64,000 bases of DNA from Pseudomonadota bacterium (GCA_023440825.1 JAEXRL010000024.1:1-64000); one strand, 5' to 3'; shown: positions 26,601 to 36,121, numbered from the stretch's first letter. The notes: a model not told the origin generated them from the letters alone. Made by a program: numbers and translations.

Positions 26601-28122
26601 CATATTTACGTAACTGAGCACGCAGCTCGTCAAGCGCACGCTGTGTTTGCTGACATTGATCAGGCGGTAAACCCTCAGCGCCCGCCTGATCCATAGCTTG
26701 TAATAAGCGCAGTTGCTCCACACTGAACTCATCCGCCGTGCTTTGGTGCCAGGCGTTAAAGTCGCCCACAGGCGTGTCATGGTGCCAACGATCCACAATC
26801 ACATCCACCACTCCTGGCACCAGTCCAGTGTAGGTGTCCTGCAAGCACTCCGGTAAATCGTCATAGCTGCGAGCGAGCTCAATAGGCCAATCCATATACA
26901 GGATCTCAAGCAAGGCCTGCCCCATATAACCATGTCGCTCGACCAAATACTTCAGGTCTTTACCCGAAACTGACCGTGGCCATGCTTCGTGCAAGCAATC
27001 TAATAGAATCGACAAACCCGGCTGATCACAGCGCAACGACTCTCCGTGCAAGGTGTGGTAGCGCAGCCGCCCTTCCGAATCCGGTTCCATCTGCTCAAAC
27101 CAGCCAGCGAACTGTAAATCTTCTAAGCGCTGCCAGTCTGGTAAAAAACGGCGCTGACCCGCCTGAGCAGGAATCAGCAAGCTCTGTCGAAAGCGCCGCC
27201 CTACTGCAAAATCCAGATACTGCAATTGTTCATTACGATCTGCGCTGGCTGCCAATAAAGGCAAAATCCCCATGTCCAAATTGTAATAAGCCATATGATC
27301 TGTGGCCAGATTCACATCGCCCAAATGCAACAAGCCATAGTCCTTCGCTTGAGCGGCAAAATCCGCCACATAAATTGGCAAATTATAAAGCTCCAGGTAT
27401 TCATGGGCGAGGTAATACGACTGGTCCTCGCCGTCGGGAACTCGCTCCACCAAACCTTGCAACATTTCACGCTGAGGATTTTGGCGACACAGATGATGAG
27501 CAAAAAAAGGCAGCATTTCACGGGCTCGCGATACTTTTTCTACCGGATCACTAAGATGACGACTGTGCCAACGCATGGCATCGCGCAGTATCTCGGCGCC
27601 TTTCCAACCAGGGTAGGTATTAAAGCTCACATACGCCACGCCATCCGCATGCAAGTTTTCGGCTACGATTCGCAGCACGTGACTTTGCATCGCTTCTGGA
27701 ATCCAGCTCCATAAACCATGAGCAATGATGTAATCAAACTTGCCCCATGAGGCATCGATTTGACTGATACAGGCCAAGCGCAACTCAAGATTACGCAAGC
27801 CGACTCGCTGAATTAAGGCTTGTCCGGCGTCGATCTGCTCAGCCGATATATCTACCCCTATGATTTGAGCATGTGGATACAAATACGCAGTGGGAATACT
27901 ATTCCCTCCAGAAGCACAGCCCAGTTCCAGTATGCGCGCATGGCTAAGTTCAGGGGCGTTCCAACCATATAAATGTGCTGAGGCACGCAGGTATCCGGGC
28001 GCACTCCATTTAAAGGCCCCAGAATAGTATGGATACGCATTATAGGTATCAGCCAGTTCTTTTATATCGTCCGGCAAATCACACCCTATTCCCAAATTTT
28101 TTACGTTATTGTGTACTTTCAT
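26587..28122 (-). CDS. Class I SAM methyltransferase with methyltransferase regulatory domain
   Basis: This 511-residue protein has an N-terminal Rossmann methyltransferase with motif I ILELGCASGGN near residue 66, IIGVDIS, and FDYIIAHGLWSWIP. A region matching the methyltransferase regulatory domain (PF10119-like) follows, with HEYLELYNLPIYVADFAAQAKDYGLLHLGD, and then a C-terminal all-alpha part. A paralogue of 546 residues lies at 56727, next to flagellin. Its target is unknown. It is convergent and overlapping with the MFS gene. Confidence 0.82.
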   Translation of the reverse strand: MKVHNNVKNLGIGCDLPDDIKELADTYNAYPYYSGAFKWSAPGYLRASAHLYGWNAPELSHARILELGCASGGNSIPTAYLYPHAQIIGVDISAEQIDAGQALIQRVGLRNLELRLACISQIDASWGKFDYIIAHGLWSWIPEAMQSHVLRIVAENLHADGVAYVSFNTYPGWKGAEILRDAMRWHSRHLSDPVEKVSRAREMLPFFAHHLCRQNPQREMLQGLVERVPDGEDQSYYLAHEYLELYNLPIYVADFAAQAKDYGLLHLGDVNLATDHMAYYNLDMGILPLLAASADRNEQLQYLDFAVGRRFRQSLLIPAQAGQRRFLPDWQRLEDLQFAGWFEQMEPDSEGRLRYHTLHGESLRCDQPGLSILLDCLHEAWPRSVSGKDLKYLVERHGYMGQALLEILYMDWPIELARSYDDLPECLQDTYTGLVPGVVDVIVDRWHHDTPVGDFNAWHQSTADEFSVEQLRLLQAMDQAGAEGLPPDQCQQTQRALDELRAQLRKYAMYI

Positions 28123-28242
28123 TGGGTGTAGATTTTAGCAAACCCCAGACAGAAGATTAAGCCCTCTTGGCTTTAGCTCAGTGGCCAGTGCTGCGCTGGC
28201 ACACCACGCACAATTTACGACATGCACAAAATCAGTTTGACG

Positions 28243-28274
28243 GCAGGCAAATGATACAATATATCATTACCTGC
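28243..28274. promoter_or_regulatory. Zur-box-like palindrome upstream of the CobW gene
   Basis: AATGATA (28250-28256) and TATCATT (28262-28268) form a 7-bp dyad around CAATA, with outer GCAGG / CCTGC arms (28243-28247 / 28270-28274). The core TGATACAATATATCA matches the enterobacterial Zur core TGTTATANTATAACA at most positions. It lies 43 bases before the start codon. Zur binding is inferred. Confidence 0.5.
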
Positions 28275-28316
28275 ATAGCCTCTATTATTTAGCCTGAATC
28301 CGCTTTTTCACTGCCC

Positions 28317-29396
28317 ATGACCCACTCCGAGCTTATCCCGATTACCTTACTAACCGGCTTTTTAGGCAGTGGTAAAACCACTGTCCTTAACCATCTGGTA
28401 CAGCAAGCCGAGCTTTCTGACGCCCTAGTCATCATTAATGAGTTTGGTGAAATGGCACTAGACCACCAGTTAGTCGCCCACAGCACCGAAAACCTGATTA
28501 TGGAAATGAGTAGTGGCTGTCTGTGCTGCACCATACGAGGCGATTTAGTGCAAACATTACGCGATATTACTTGGCGCTTTTCACGTCAAGGTCAGCGTCA
28601 ATTTAATCGCGTGCTCATAGAAACCACAGGTTTGGCCGACCCCGCCCCCATACTGCAAACCTTAATGAGCCACCCACAAATTACGGCTAAATACCGCCTA
28701 GACGGCATTGTCAGCACCATAGACATGGCCACAGGCTTAGCTACTCTGCAACACCACCCAGAGGCTGTTAAGCAAGCTGCGATGGCAGACGTGCTACTGC
28801 TTAGCAAGGCTGACTTATGCTCAACAGAACAGGCGCAGCAGCTTGAGCAAGCATTGCAAAAAATTAATCCGGCCGCCCCACGCATTCGTGTTCAGCACGG
28901 CTTATTAGAGCCGGCAAACATACTTAATTTAGGTTTATTTAATAGCGCTAACAAAACTCCTGACGTAGAGCAGTGGCTTAATGAGCACGCTTATGCCGTA
29001 GCCACCGAAGAATCTACCCATGCTCATTCCCATGCGCATCACCACGAGCACGACATTAACCAGCACGACCCCCATATCCGTGCGTTCTGCTTTGCGTTTG
29101 ATCAAGCCATCAGTATTGAAACCCTAGAGGCATGGATGGAAATTTTACTGTTATTCATGGGCAGCAATATATTACGCATCAAAGGCATTTTGAATATACA
29201 GGGGCACGACAGGCCACTGGCCCTGCACGGGGTACAGCATTTGCTGCACCCACTGGCGCCTTTGCCGGCATGGCCAAGCGCTGATCGCCGATCACGTCTG
29301 GTTTTCATTACTCGCGACCTGAGCCGGGCTGATATAGAAACCACCTTTAAGGCGTTTTTACCGTCGAACCGCCCATCGAACGAGAGCAAACCGTGA
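28317..29396 (+). CDS. CobW/COG0523 family GTPase, candidate zinc metallochaperone
   Basis: This 359-residue GTPase has a P-loop GFLGSGKTT (residues 14-22), the metal motif GCLCC (C68, C70, C71), and NEFGE. After the GTPase domain comes a His-rich linker (HAHSHAHHHEHDINQHDPH, around residue 232), then a CobW C-terminal domain. COG0523 proteins move zinc or other metals to client enzymes. The Zur-like palindrome upstream and the His-rich loop favour zinc rather than cobalt. No cobalamin genes are nearby. Confidence 0.88.
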   Translation: MTHSELIPITLLTGFLGSGKTTVLNHLVQQAELSDALVIINEFGEMALDHQLVAHSTENLIMEMSSGCLCCTIRGDLVQTLRDITWRFSRQGQRQFNRVLIETTGLADPAPILQTLMSHPQITAKYRLDGIVSTIDMATGLATLQHHPEAVKQAAMADVLLLSKADLCSTEQAQQLEQALQKINPAAPRIRVQHGLLEPANILNLGLFNSANKTPDVEQWLNEHAYAVATEESTHAHSHAHHHEHDINQHDPHIRAFCFAFDQAISIETLEAWMEILLLFMGSNILRIKGILNIQGHDRPLALHGVQHLLHPLAPLPAWPSADRRSRLVFITRDLSRADIETTFKAFLPSNRPSNESKP

Positions 29397-29413
29397 TCGA
29401 TCACGCGCAAAAC

Positions 29414-29456
29414 CTTGCCTATTCCCTATGCTTATAGCAAGGGCTCAATAGGCAAG
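29414..29456 (-). terminator. Possible terminator hairpin between CobW and phospholipase D genes
   Basis: A perfect 10-bp inverted repeat CTTGCCTATT / AATAGGCAAG (29414-29423 / 29447-29456) overlaps the 3' end of the minus-strand gene. Read leftwards it is followed only by GTTTTG, a short T-run, so the call is weak. Confidence 0.35.
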
Positions 29457-31024
29457 AGCGACAAAAATCCAAGGTATAAGCGTTTCCATATGTTTAAGCC
29501 GGGCTCACTGTCATAGCGATGGCTCCCCGTGTCATCGACAGCTAACCAAACTAGCCTATTATGGTCAGCCAGCTCTAGCTCATAAGCGTATTCACGTAAA
29601 CCCTGATCGAAGGCTGCGCTGATCGTCTGCGCCATCAAGGCACTTTCGATCACAAAGCCCAACTCAGTGTTTAAACGCGCCGATCGCGGGTCAAAATTAA
29701 ACGACCCCACAAACACACGTTGACCATCCACCGCAAAGGTCTTGGCATGCAAACTAGAACCCGAGCTGCCAAAAGGTCCGGCCTTCTCTTTGGGGCGCTT
29801 GCGATTACCATCGGCTCGCAATTCGTACAAAACCACTCCGCTTTGCAATAAGGGCACACGATACTTCGCATAACCCGCGTGCACAGCCAGCACATCCGTA
29901 GCCGCTAAGGAGTTCGTAAGTACACGTACTCGCACCCCGTCACCCACCAACTTGGCAAATACATCCACCCCTTCCGAGGTCGGCACAAAATAGGGCGAAA
30001 CCAAATCGACAGACTCCAGCGGCGTATCGAGCACAGCTTGTAAGCGGGAGGTTAAATAATCGATTTCTCTGGCTTCACCCAGAACCTTGGCCGGATCATC
30101 GCTGACCATGCGCACAGGCACCCAATGAAAATTTAATTCGCCCTGCAGCAGCTTTTCAATGAAACGGGAATTCGCTACCGCTTGCACATAAGCTTGCGCC
30201 GAGGGCAAATCCACGGTGCTGGCTTCAGTCTGCAACAAACGCTGTGTAGTCTGGGCCTTGGGTGTACGTATCAGTAAATCTGCAGGGTAAGCGGAATCAC
30301 TGTTCCAATAACGATCAAAATCGCGCGCCACCTCATCCACAACCGTACCAGCAGCCAATACATCTAAATCCGCAAACACGACTCCTTGAGTCGCTCCGAA
30401 ATACTCATCGCCTATATTTCGCCCACCTACGATAGTAAGTTGCCCATCTACCGTTAGCGATTTGTTATGCATACGCCGATTTAAGCGACTAAAGTCTGTG
30501 ATAAAACCCAACTGCTTAAAGGTACGAAAAGGAAAAGGATTAAATAAACGCACCTCCACCCCTGGCAGCGCATGCAAAGCCGCCAACTTAGCATCCAGCC
30601 CCGAGGTGCCGTTGTCATCAATCAGTAAACGCACACGTACGTTACGCTTTGCTGCCTCGTGCAAGGCATGCAACAGCAGATTTCCCGTGATATCGTCGCG
30701 CCAAATATAATATTGCAAATCAAGGCTACGCTGCGCACTCGCAATCAACAACATGCGCGCGGCAAAAGCATCCATGGAATCTTCCAGCGTTGCCACCCCC
30801 GACAAACCCTGATTACGCTCTAGCAGTGGCGCCATACTGCGCCCCAGCCTGGTGTCTTGCCCGTCGTACGTTGTTAATGCTTGCGATACCTGCCTGCCTT
30901 CCAGGCTGGGTAAGGCGCAGCCCAGCAAAGCGCTGCTGAACAACATGATGATTCCGATTCTGAGCATAGAACGATACCTGTCATGGCAGCACAACGCACA
31001 GGCAGCACTACCTTTATTTTTCAT
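29432..31024 (-). CDS. Phospholipase D family lipoprotein (ClsC/YmdC-like)
   Basis: The protein has up to 530 residues and two HKD motifs: HNKSLTVDGQLTIVGGRN and HAKTFAVDGQRVFVGSFN. This pair marks phospholipase D and cardiolipin synthase ClsC relatives. LLGCALPSLEGR is a lipobox preceded by a hydrophobic stretch. The better signal peptide starts at Met20 (30967), which may be the true start; neither has a strong Shine-Dalgarno. It probably acts in the periplasm on phospholipids. No YmdB-like macrodomain partner is adjacent. Confidence 0.85.
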   Translation of the reverse strand: MKNKGSAACALCCHDRYRSMLRIGIIMLFSSALLGCALPSLEGRQVSQALTTYDGQDTRLGRSMAPLLERNQGLSGVATLEDSMDAFAARMLLIASAQRSLDLQYYIWRDDITGNLLLHALHEAAKRNVRVRLLIDDNGTSGLDAKLAALHALPGVEVRLFNPFPFRTFKQLGFITDFSRLNRRMHNKSLTVDGQLTIVGGRNIGDEYFGATQGVVFADLDVLAAGTVVDEVARDFDRYWNSDSAYPADLLIRTPKAQTTQRLLQTEASTVDLPSAQAYVQAVANSRFIEKLLQGELNFHWVPVRMVSDDPAKVLGEAREIDYLTSRLQAVLDTPLESVDLVSPYFVPTSEGVDVFAKLVGDGVRVRVLTNSLAATDVLAVHAGYAKYRVPLLQSGVVLYELRADGNRKRPKEKAGPFGSSGSSLHAKTFAVDGQRVFVGSFNFDPRSARLNTELGFVIESALMAQTISAAFDQGLREYAYELELADHNRLVWLAVDDTGSHRYDSEPGLNIWKRLYLGFLSLLPIEPLL

Positions 31025-31126
31025 AGCTGTTAGCTTACTACGTTAATCCCCCAGCAAGCTGAAGCAAGGCTGAAGGAGCAGCTACAGACTACATAGCACT
31101 GCCCCACTCAGCACCGCTTAGATCTA

Positions 31127-31157
31127 ATGCATACTTTGCATGATGCAAAATATGCAT
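31127..31157. promoter_or_regulatory. 31-bp near-perfect palindrome upstream of the racemase gene
   Basis: ATGCATACTTTGCAT (31127-31141) and ATGCAAAATATGCAT (31143-31157) are inverted copies with one mismatch, centred on G31142. Four ATGCA half-sites are spaced symmetrically. It ends 35 bases before the ATG, a typical operator position. No T-run follows it. Confidence 0.6.
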
Positions 31158-31192
31158 CGCGCATTGGCGCCCAGTGTTTTTATGATGAACAC

Positions 31193-31918
31193 ATGAATAC
31201 ACCAAGCTCTCTTCGCACCCTGGGCATATTGGGTGGCATGGGGCCTTTGGCCACCGTCGATTTCATGCAAAAAATTATTGCCCTCACGCCTGCTGAACAA
31301 GACCAGCAGCATATTCCTTTAATCGTGCACAGCGTGCCACAAATTCCAGATCGCAGCACGGCGATCATCGCCAACAACGACAGCCCATTTTTACCTATGC
31401 TGGAAGGGCTACAACAATTGGAGCGCTGTGGCGTAGAGGCTGTACTCATCCCATGCAATACGGCGCACTTCTGGCATGAACGCCTAAGCCAGGCCACGCA
31501 CCTGCCTATTTTGCATATTGTGGATGCTGTTACCCATGTACTAAGGGAACAAAAGATAGCTCCAGAAGCCTGTATGCTGCTGGCCACTCGTGGCACACGT
31601 CAAGCCGGCATTTACCAGCGCGCAAGTAACGCCATGTGCTCGGGCTTTCAACTTCCTAACGAAGCCCAGCAAGCACAGGTGGACAGCATGATTCACCTCG
31701 TCAAACAGGGTAAGCTCGCCCTTGCACAACAGCATGGTACTGCCTTGATCACCACGCTACGTCAACAAGGCGTTCAACGCGTCGTCTTGGCCTGCACTGA
31801 GCTGCCTCTTGCGCTGGAGCATACACAGCACCCCGATTACTTTATCAATGCCACCTTAGCGCTAGCCCAGTCAGCGGTACGCTTTGCTTTGCAAAAACAA
31901 ACGGCCACTGTGGTTTAA
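31193..31918 (+). CDS. Aspartate/glutamate racemase family protein
   Basis: This 241-residue cofactor-independent racemase has the family start TLGILGGMGPLATVDFM. The two catalytic cysteines are in IPCNTAHFW and LACTELPL. The ATG at 31193 gives the normal N-terminus; an open frame back to 31127 runs over the palindrome and is rejected. It interconverts L- and D-Asp or Glu or a related amino acid; the exact substrate is unclear. The downstream LysR gene starts 45 bases after the stop. Confidence 0.87.
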   Translation: MNTPSSLRTLGILGGMGPLATVDFMQKIIALTPAEQDQQHIPLIVHSVPQIPDRSTAIIANNDSPFLPMLEGLQQLERCGVEAVLIPCNTAHFWHERLSQATHLPILHIVDAVTHVLREQKIAPEACMLLATRGTRQAGIYQRASNAMCSGFQLPNEAQQAQVDSMIHLVKQGKLALAQQHGTALITTLRQQGVQRVVLACTELPLALEHTQHPDYFINATLALAQSAVRFALQKQTATVV

Positions 31919-31929
31919 TACATAGCCTG

Positions 31930-31939
31930 CGCATATGCG
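31930..31939. promoter_or_regulatory. Short palindrome before the LysR gene
   Basis: CGCATATGCG is a perfect 10-bp palindrome 24 bases before the LysR start. It resembles the GCATA/TATGC half-sites of the 31-bp palindrome at 31127, so both may be bound by the same protein. This is inferred. Confidence 0.35.
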
Positions 31940-31963
31940 TTACGCCCACAACAGAGATAAGGT

Positions 31964-32881
31964 ATGGACACCGCCTGGCTACTGGACTTTGTGACTCTTG
32001 CTGAAGTCAATAACTTTACTCGCGCCGCACAAATTAGGCATAGCTCGCAAGCGGCCTTTAGTCGTCGCATTCAGGCCCTGGAGGCGTGGGTCGGAGCAGA
32101 GCTGATAGACCGCAGCGTATTTCCGACTCGCCTGACTGACGAAGGCAGCCGCTTTCTGGAATACGCCCTTGATATCTCTCAGCGAGTCTCAGACTTACGC
32201 GCTGATTTTAGCGGCCGCCCTTCCGCTTGGCTTAGCCGCATTCGCATCGCCGCCCCGCACGCCCTGGCCACCGGTTTTTTACCCAGACAATGGCAAGACT
32301 GGGTGCGCGGCCTGGCAGCCCTTAACGGCATCATTAATCCGGCCAACGTACACGACGCCGTCACTACCTTTGTTAGCGGCAACGCGGATCTGCTGGTTTG
32401 CTTTCATAACCCTCAGCAACCCATACACCTGGACCCGGAGCAATACCAGCGCTTAACGCTTGGCGTGCAAATGCTGCGTCCCTATATGTCCACCAGCCTG
32501 CATAAAAAAGTGCGCTGGTCTTTTCCAGGAACCGTAGAGCAACCTATCCCGCACCTCGCGTACTCTCAAGGTGCGTACTTAGGCCGCATGGTTAATCTGA
32601 TGATGGAGCGCGCCAGCAAGCCACCTTATCTGGTGCCACATGCAGAAAGTGATATGGCGGATGTATTGCGAGAATTAGCGCTCAGTGGTCATGGCGTGGC
32701 GTGGTTGCCCGACTGCGTCGCTCATAGTGCTGAGCGCCATGGCGCCTTAATGTGTGTAAGCTCAGATCCGGCCTGGGAGCTATCCTTAGCCGTCATGGCC
32801 TATCGCGACAAGCACAATCCCAGCCCCGCCTTACAACGCTTATGGCGCAGACTAAGCAGTCTGTACGAGGTACCTGCTTAG
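31964..32881 (+). CDS. LysR family transcriptional regulator
   Basis: This 305-residue regulator has an N-terminal winged helix-turn-helix (LLDFVTLAEVNNFTRAAQIR, then SSQAAFSRRIQALEAWVGA) and a C-terminal ligand-binding domain. The recognition region resembles the HypT/YjiE group. It follows the racemase gene in the same direction and probably forms an operon with it, and is convergent with the carbamoylase gene. Its effector is unknown. Confidence 0.88.
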   Translation: MDTAWLLDFVTLAEVNNFTRAAQIRHSSQAAFSRRIQALEAWVGAELIDRSVFPTRLTDEGSRFLEYALDISQRVSDLRADFSGRPSAWLSRIRIAAPHALATGFLPRQWQDWVRGLAALNGIINPANVHDAVTTFVSGNADLLVCFHNPQQPIHLDPEQYQRLTLGVQMLRPYMSTSLHKKVRWSFPGTVEQPIPHLAYSQGAYLGRMVNLMMERASKPPYLVPHAESDMADVLRELALSGHGVAWLPDCVAHSAERHGALMCVSSDPAWELSLAVMAYRDKHNPSPALQRLWRRLSSLYEVPA

Positions 32882-32894
32882 CTGCGCCAACTCG

Positions 32895-33827
32895 TTAAGC
32901 CAGCGGTGCGCCGACACCGGTACGTTCAACAATCAATTGATAGTGTTCAGGGCGACGATGCTTGGCAAAATTAAATACGTGATCACGAAACGGCTGCCCT
33001 AAATTCAGATCTGCATTGAAATAAATCAGTTCATCTTCTTCGGTGCTGGCTTGCGCCACAATTTCTCCCGTGGGCGCAACAATCACCGACCCACCTATCA
33101 TGTGATGCCCGTCCTCTACACCACACTTGGCCGCAGCGCCTATCCAGACGGCATTTTGATACGCACTGGCCTGCAAAGTAATTAAATGATGGTGCATACG
33201 CAAATGCACCGGCTCCGGCCAATGAATATTAATGGATGGCGTGTTGTAGCCTAAAGCCACAAACTCTGCCCCCTGCAAACCCATCACACGCCAGGTCTCA
33301 GGCCATCGCCTATCGTTACAGAGGCACATGCCCATCTGTACCTCATCCAGCTCCCACACTTTGAACGTATCATTTCCCACCTGAAAGTATTTTTTTTCCA
33401 AGTGCTGAAATGGCGCATCCGGCTTATGGTCACTATGCCCTGGTAGGTGCACTTTTCTGTATTTGCCAATAATTTGCCCTTTTTTATTGACTAAAATAGA
33501 AGTATTAAAAGCGCCATCCTGCGGGCAAAGCTCCGCATACCCCAGATAAAAACCCACTTCCAAACGCCGCGCCTCGTCAAACAAAGCCTGCACCTTAGGA
33601 TTAGGCATGGCATGCTCGAAATAGAGCTCTTGTGCCTCTTGCTGGCTCATCCAGTAACGGGGAAAAAAGGTCGCTAAGGTCAACTCGGGGAAGACCACAA
33701 AATCAGCCCCTCTAGATTTCGCCTCTTGCAACAAGGCGATTAATCTACCTAAGGTGCGCTGGCGGCTATCGCTCACATGCACTGCCCCTACCTGCGCCAC
33801 AGCCACCCCTAAACGTCGCTGACTCAT
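32895..33827 (-). CDS. N-carbamoyl-D-amino acid hydrolase
   Basis: This 310-residue nitrilase-superfamily amidase has the catalytic triad Glu48 (VVFPELTL), Lys125 (GKYRKVHLPG) and Cys170 (MCLCNDRRWPETWRVMG). PRYWMSQQEAQELYFE, FQHLEKKYFQVG and NFAKHRRPEHY closely follow Agrobacterium D-carbamoylase, about 304 residues. It hydrolyses N-carbamoyl-D-amino acids to D-amino acid, CO2 and ammonia. The usual partner hydantoinase gene is not in the window. It is convergent with the LysR gene at 31964. Confidence 0.88.
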   Translation of the reverse strand: MSQRRLGVAVAQVGAVHVSDSRQRTLGRLIALLQEAKSRGADFVVFPELTLATFFPRYWMSQQEAQELYFEHAMPNPKVQALFDEARRLEVGFYLGYAELCPQDGAFNTSILVNKKGQIIGKYRKVHLPGHSDHKPDAPFQHLEKKYFQVGNDTFKVWELDEVQMGMCLCNDRRWPETWRVMGLQGAEFVALGYNTPSINIHWPEPVHLRMHHHLITLQASAYQNAVWIGAAAKCGVEDGHHMIGGSVIVAPTGEIVAQASTEEDELIYFNADLNLGQPFRDHVFNFAKHRRPEHYQLIVERTGVGAPLA

Positions 33828-34033
33828 GCCTTCGTCTCCTGTAATGTATAAAAGCTTGTCATAGCCTAAGCATGCAGGGGAACGCGGTCAGCGTAAAGCT
33901 GGCAAGAAAAAACAAACGCCAACAAAAAACAGAAAAAACCCACACAAAATCAATCAAGTACACGAAGCACACAGCACAGAGCGATAACTCTTCTGCATGG
34001 CAGCGCGACAAGATTTGATAAGAGAATGTGCGA

Positions 34034-34981
34034 TTAACTGAGCAACTGCTCTAGGCTACTGATAAAGCGTTTACCTGCCAGCGACAAAGAATTCAGTTCG
34101 GACACGGTTAACCAGATGCCAATTGATTGGGCCGGACTAACGGGTTTGATCACCACGGTGGGGTCGAGCACAGACGGCAAAGCCCAGCGCTCCATCAAGG
34201 CAGCGCCAAAGCCTTGCTGAGCTAGAGCATAAGCCGCCAAGGGCGAACGCACCGTTAAGGCGGGACGAGTGGGCTTAGACGCGCTAGAGCTTAAAAACTG
34301 ATGCAGCACCTTGCCCAAAGGCGCGTCCTCCGGGTAACTGATCCAAGGGTGCGAGGCAAAATCAGCCGCCATTATTTCAGTCTGCTCAGCTAAAGCATGG
34401 GTAATGGGCACCGCACACACTATTTCTGAGTCCGCTAATTTTCGCGATTGCAATAAAGGGTGTACCGGATCTGCCAGCGAAACCGCCACGTCGGCCTGCC
34501 CGCTTAAGAAGTACGCCACTATTTCATCGAAACTGGTGGTGCGGTAATCCACTTGCGCTCGGGGGGAGCTGACACGTAACTGCGTTAATACCTGCGGGAT
34601 CAAACGCTGACTTAAACTGGCACTAGAAATAATATTCAAGGTACTGGCGCTGCCATTGCCCAGTTGCAAAGCCAGAGCATTTAAGCGGCCTATCGCCGCA
34701 TACAGCGACTGCACCTCGGCATATAAGCGACGGGCCTCTGGTGTGGGCAGTAAGCGGTTCTTGCTACGCTCGAATAACTGATAACCCAAACGGTATTCAG
34801 CTAGCGCTAGAACCCGGCTAATAGCCGGCTGCGACACATGCAAAGAACGGCCGGCCCCACTAATGGAGCCGGCCTGCATAATGGCGTGAAACACTTCAAT
34901 TTGTCGCAAACTTAAAGGACGACCATCTGTCTGAATCTCGGTATTGCCCGCCAAGGCAGCGTTCATGTCTACATTTGTCAT
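34034..34981 (-). CDS. LysR family transcriptional regulator
   Basis: This 315-residue regulator starts its helix-turn-helix at LSLRQIEVFHAIMQAGSISGA with VSQPAISRVLALAE. It is divergent from the Bug and D-aminoacylase genes, which it probably controls. A T-N11-A box lies just upstream of its start. The carboxyl domain is of ordinary length. Confidence 0.88.
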   Translation of the reverse strand: MTNVDMNAALAGNTEIQTDGRPLSLRQIEVFHAIMQAGSISGAGRSLHVSQPAISRVLALAEYRLGYQLFERSKNRLLPTPEARRLYAEVQSLYAAIGRLNALALQLGNGSASTLNIISSASLSQRLIPQVLTQLRVSSPRAQVDYRTTSFDEIVAYFLSGQADVAVSLADPVHPLLQSRKLADSEIVCAVPITHALAEQTEIMAADFASHPWISYPEDAPLGKVLHQFLSSSASKPTRPALTVRSPLAAYALAQQGFGAALMERWALPSVLDPTVVIKPVSPAQSIGIWLTVSELNSLSLAGKRFISSLEQLLS

Positions 34982-34989
34982 GGCTGAGT

Positions 34990-35006
34990 CATAACTCCAA
35001 ATTATG
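34990..35006. promoter_or_regulatory. LysR-type operator (T-N11-A dyad)
   Basis: CATAA (34990-34994) and TTATG (35002-35006) form a perfect dyad around 7 bases, containing T-N11-A. It lies 9 bases upstream of the minus-strand LysR start, in the divergent gap to the Bug gene, as expected for autoregulation plus activation. Confidence 0.55.
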
Positions 35007-35128
35007 GTGCACGCACACTTCCTGATTCATGGTTTTGGCAGGGCCAGTGCTACTCTTTTTATATGGACTTTTCATAGTCCGCTTATCTTACGTTAATTTA
35101 GTTTAATAATAATTAGGGGATAAACCAT

Positions 35129-36115
35129 ATGCTTAGCCAACACTTCAAACGAGCCTGTGCTCTGGGTATCGTCATGAGCTGCGCTCTGGTAGCAAGCGTA
35201 CACGCCACAGAAAAGTGGCCACAAAAACCCGTTAGTTTTATCGTGCCCTCTGCCGCTGGCGGCTCGCCCGATGTGCTATCACGCTTAATCATGAGCGATC
35301 TTGCACAAAGCCTGGACGCATCTTTTGTAGTAGAAAACCGACCCGGTGCCGCTGGCAACATTGGTATTTTACAAGTTAAAAAAGCGCGCCCCGACGGCTA
35401 TACCTTGGGATATGGCAATATCAACACCTTAGCGGTCAATAATAGCCTGTTTAACTCTCTGCCCTACGATGTAGACAAAGACTTAAGACCCGTCGCACAC
35501 TTATTCAATATCTACAATGTGCTGGTCGTATCGGCCGAATCACCCATCACATCGGTTAAAGAGCTGATTCAGCTTGCTAAGTCAGATCCAGGCAAGCTGT
35601 CTTATGGCGCTGCGGGCGTGGGCACTACCGGTCATATGGGTGGCGAGCTTTTCAAACACATGACAGATATTGACGTCCTGTATGTACCCTACAACAGCGG
35701 GCCTGCTGCCCTGCAAGACTTGGTCGGAGGCCGTCTGGATTTCATGTTTTCCAATAGCTCAGAAGTCGCCCCTCTGATAGCCAGCGGTCGCTTACGTGCG
35801 CTGGGCGTGTCAAGTAAAAAACGCCTGGATCTGCTCCCCGATGTGCCGTCGCTGGATGAGGCAGGTGTTACCGGCTACGAAACCATAGCCTGGGGTGGTA
35901 TGGTCGCCCCGAAACAAACCCCTGACAGCGTTATCGACACGCTTAATCAGGCGGTGAATAACACACTTAAAAACCCGAAAGTCATTGAAGGACTGGCGGC
36001 CTTAGGCGCGGAACCGGCAGGCGGAAGTGCCGAAGATTTTCAGCAATTTATCCAGGTAGAAACTGATAAATGGGCAGAAATTATCGCCAGTGCTGGTATC
36101 GAAAAGCTGGACTAA
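35129..36115 (+). CDS. Bug family tripartite tricarboxylate transporter substrate-binding protein
   Basis: This 328-residue periplasmic receptor has a signal peptide ending near SVHA (residue 27). Typical Bug segments are PQKPVSFIVPSAAGGSPDVLSR, VVENRPGAAGNIG, ADGY-like PDGYTLGYG and DVPSLDEAGVTGYE. TctA and TctB membrane partners are absent, as for most Bug proteins in this family of bacteria. It ends six bases before the D-aminoacylase gene, so it likely captures N-acyl or D-amino acid type substrates. Ligand is inferred from context. Confidence 0.92.
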   Translation: MLSQHFKRACALGIVMSCALVASVHATEKWPQKPVSFIVPSAAGGSPDVLSRLIMSDLAQSLDASFVVENRPGAAGNIGILQVKKARPDGYTLGYGNINTLAVNNSLFNSLPYDVDKDLRPVAHLFNIYNVLVVSAESPITSVKELIQLAKSDPGKLSYGAAGVGTTGHMGGELFKHMTDIDVLYVPYNSGPAALQDLVGGRLDFMFSNSSEVAPLIASGRLRALGVSSKKRLDLLPDVPSLDEAGVTGYETIAWGGMVAPKQTPDSVIDTLNQAVNNTLKNPKVIEGLAALGAEPAGGSAEDFQQFIQVETDKWAEIIASAGIEKLD

Positions 36116-36121
36116 GCTCGC

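Noticed and set aside
26976..27554. 192-codon plus-strand open frame inside the methyltransferase gene
   Set aside because: Antisense shadow of a strongly supported gene.
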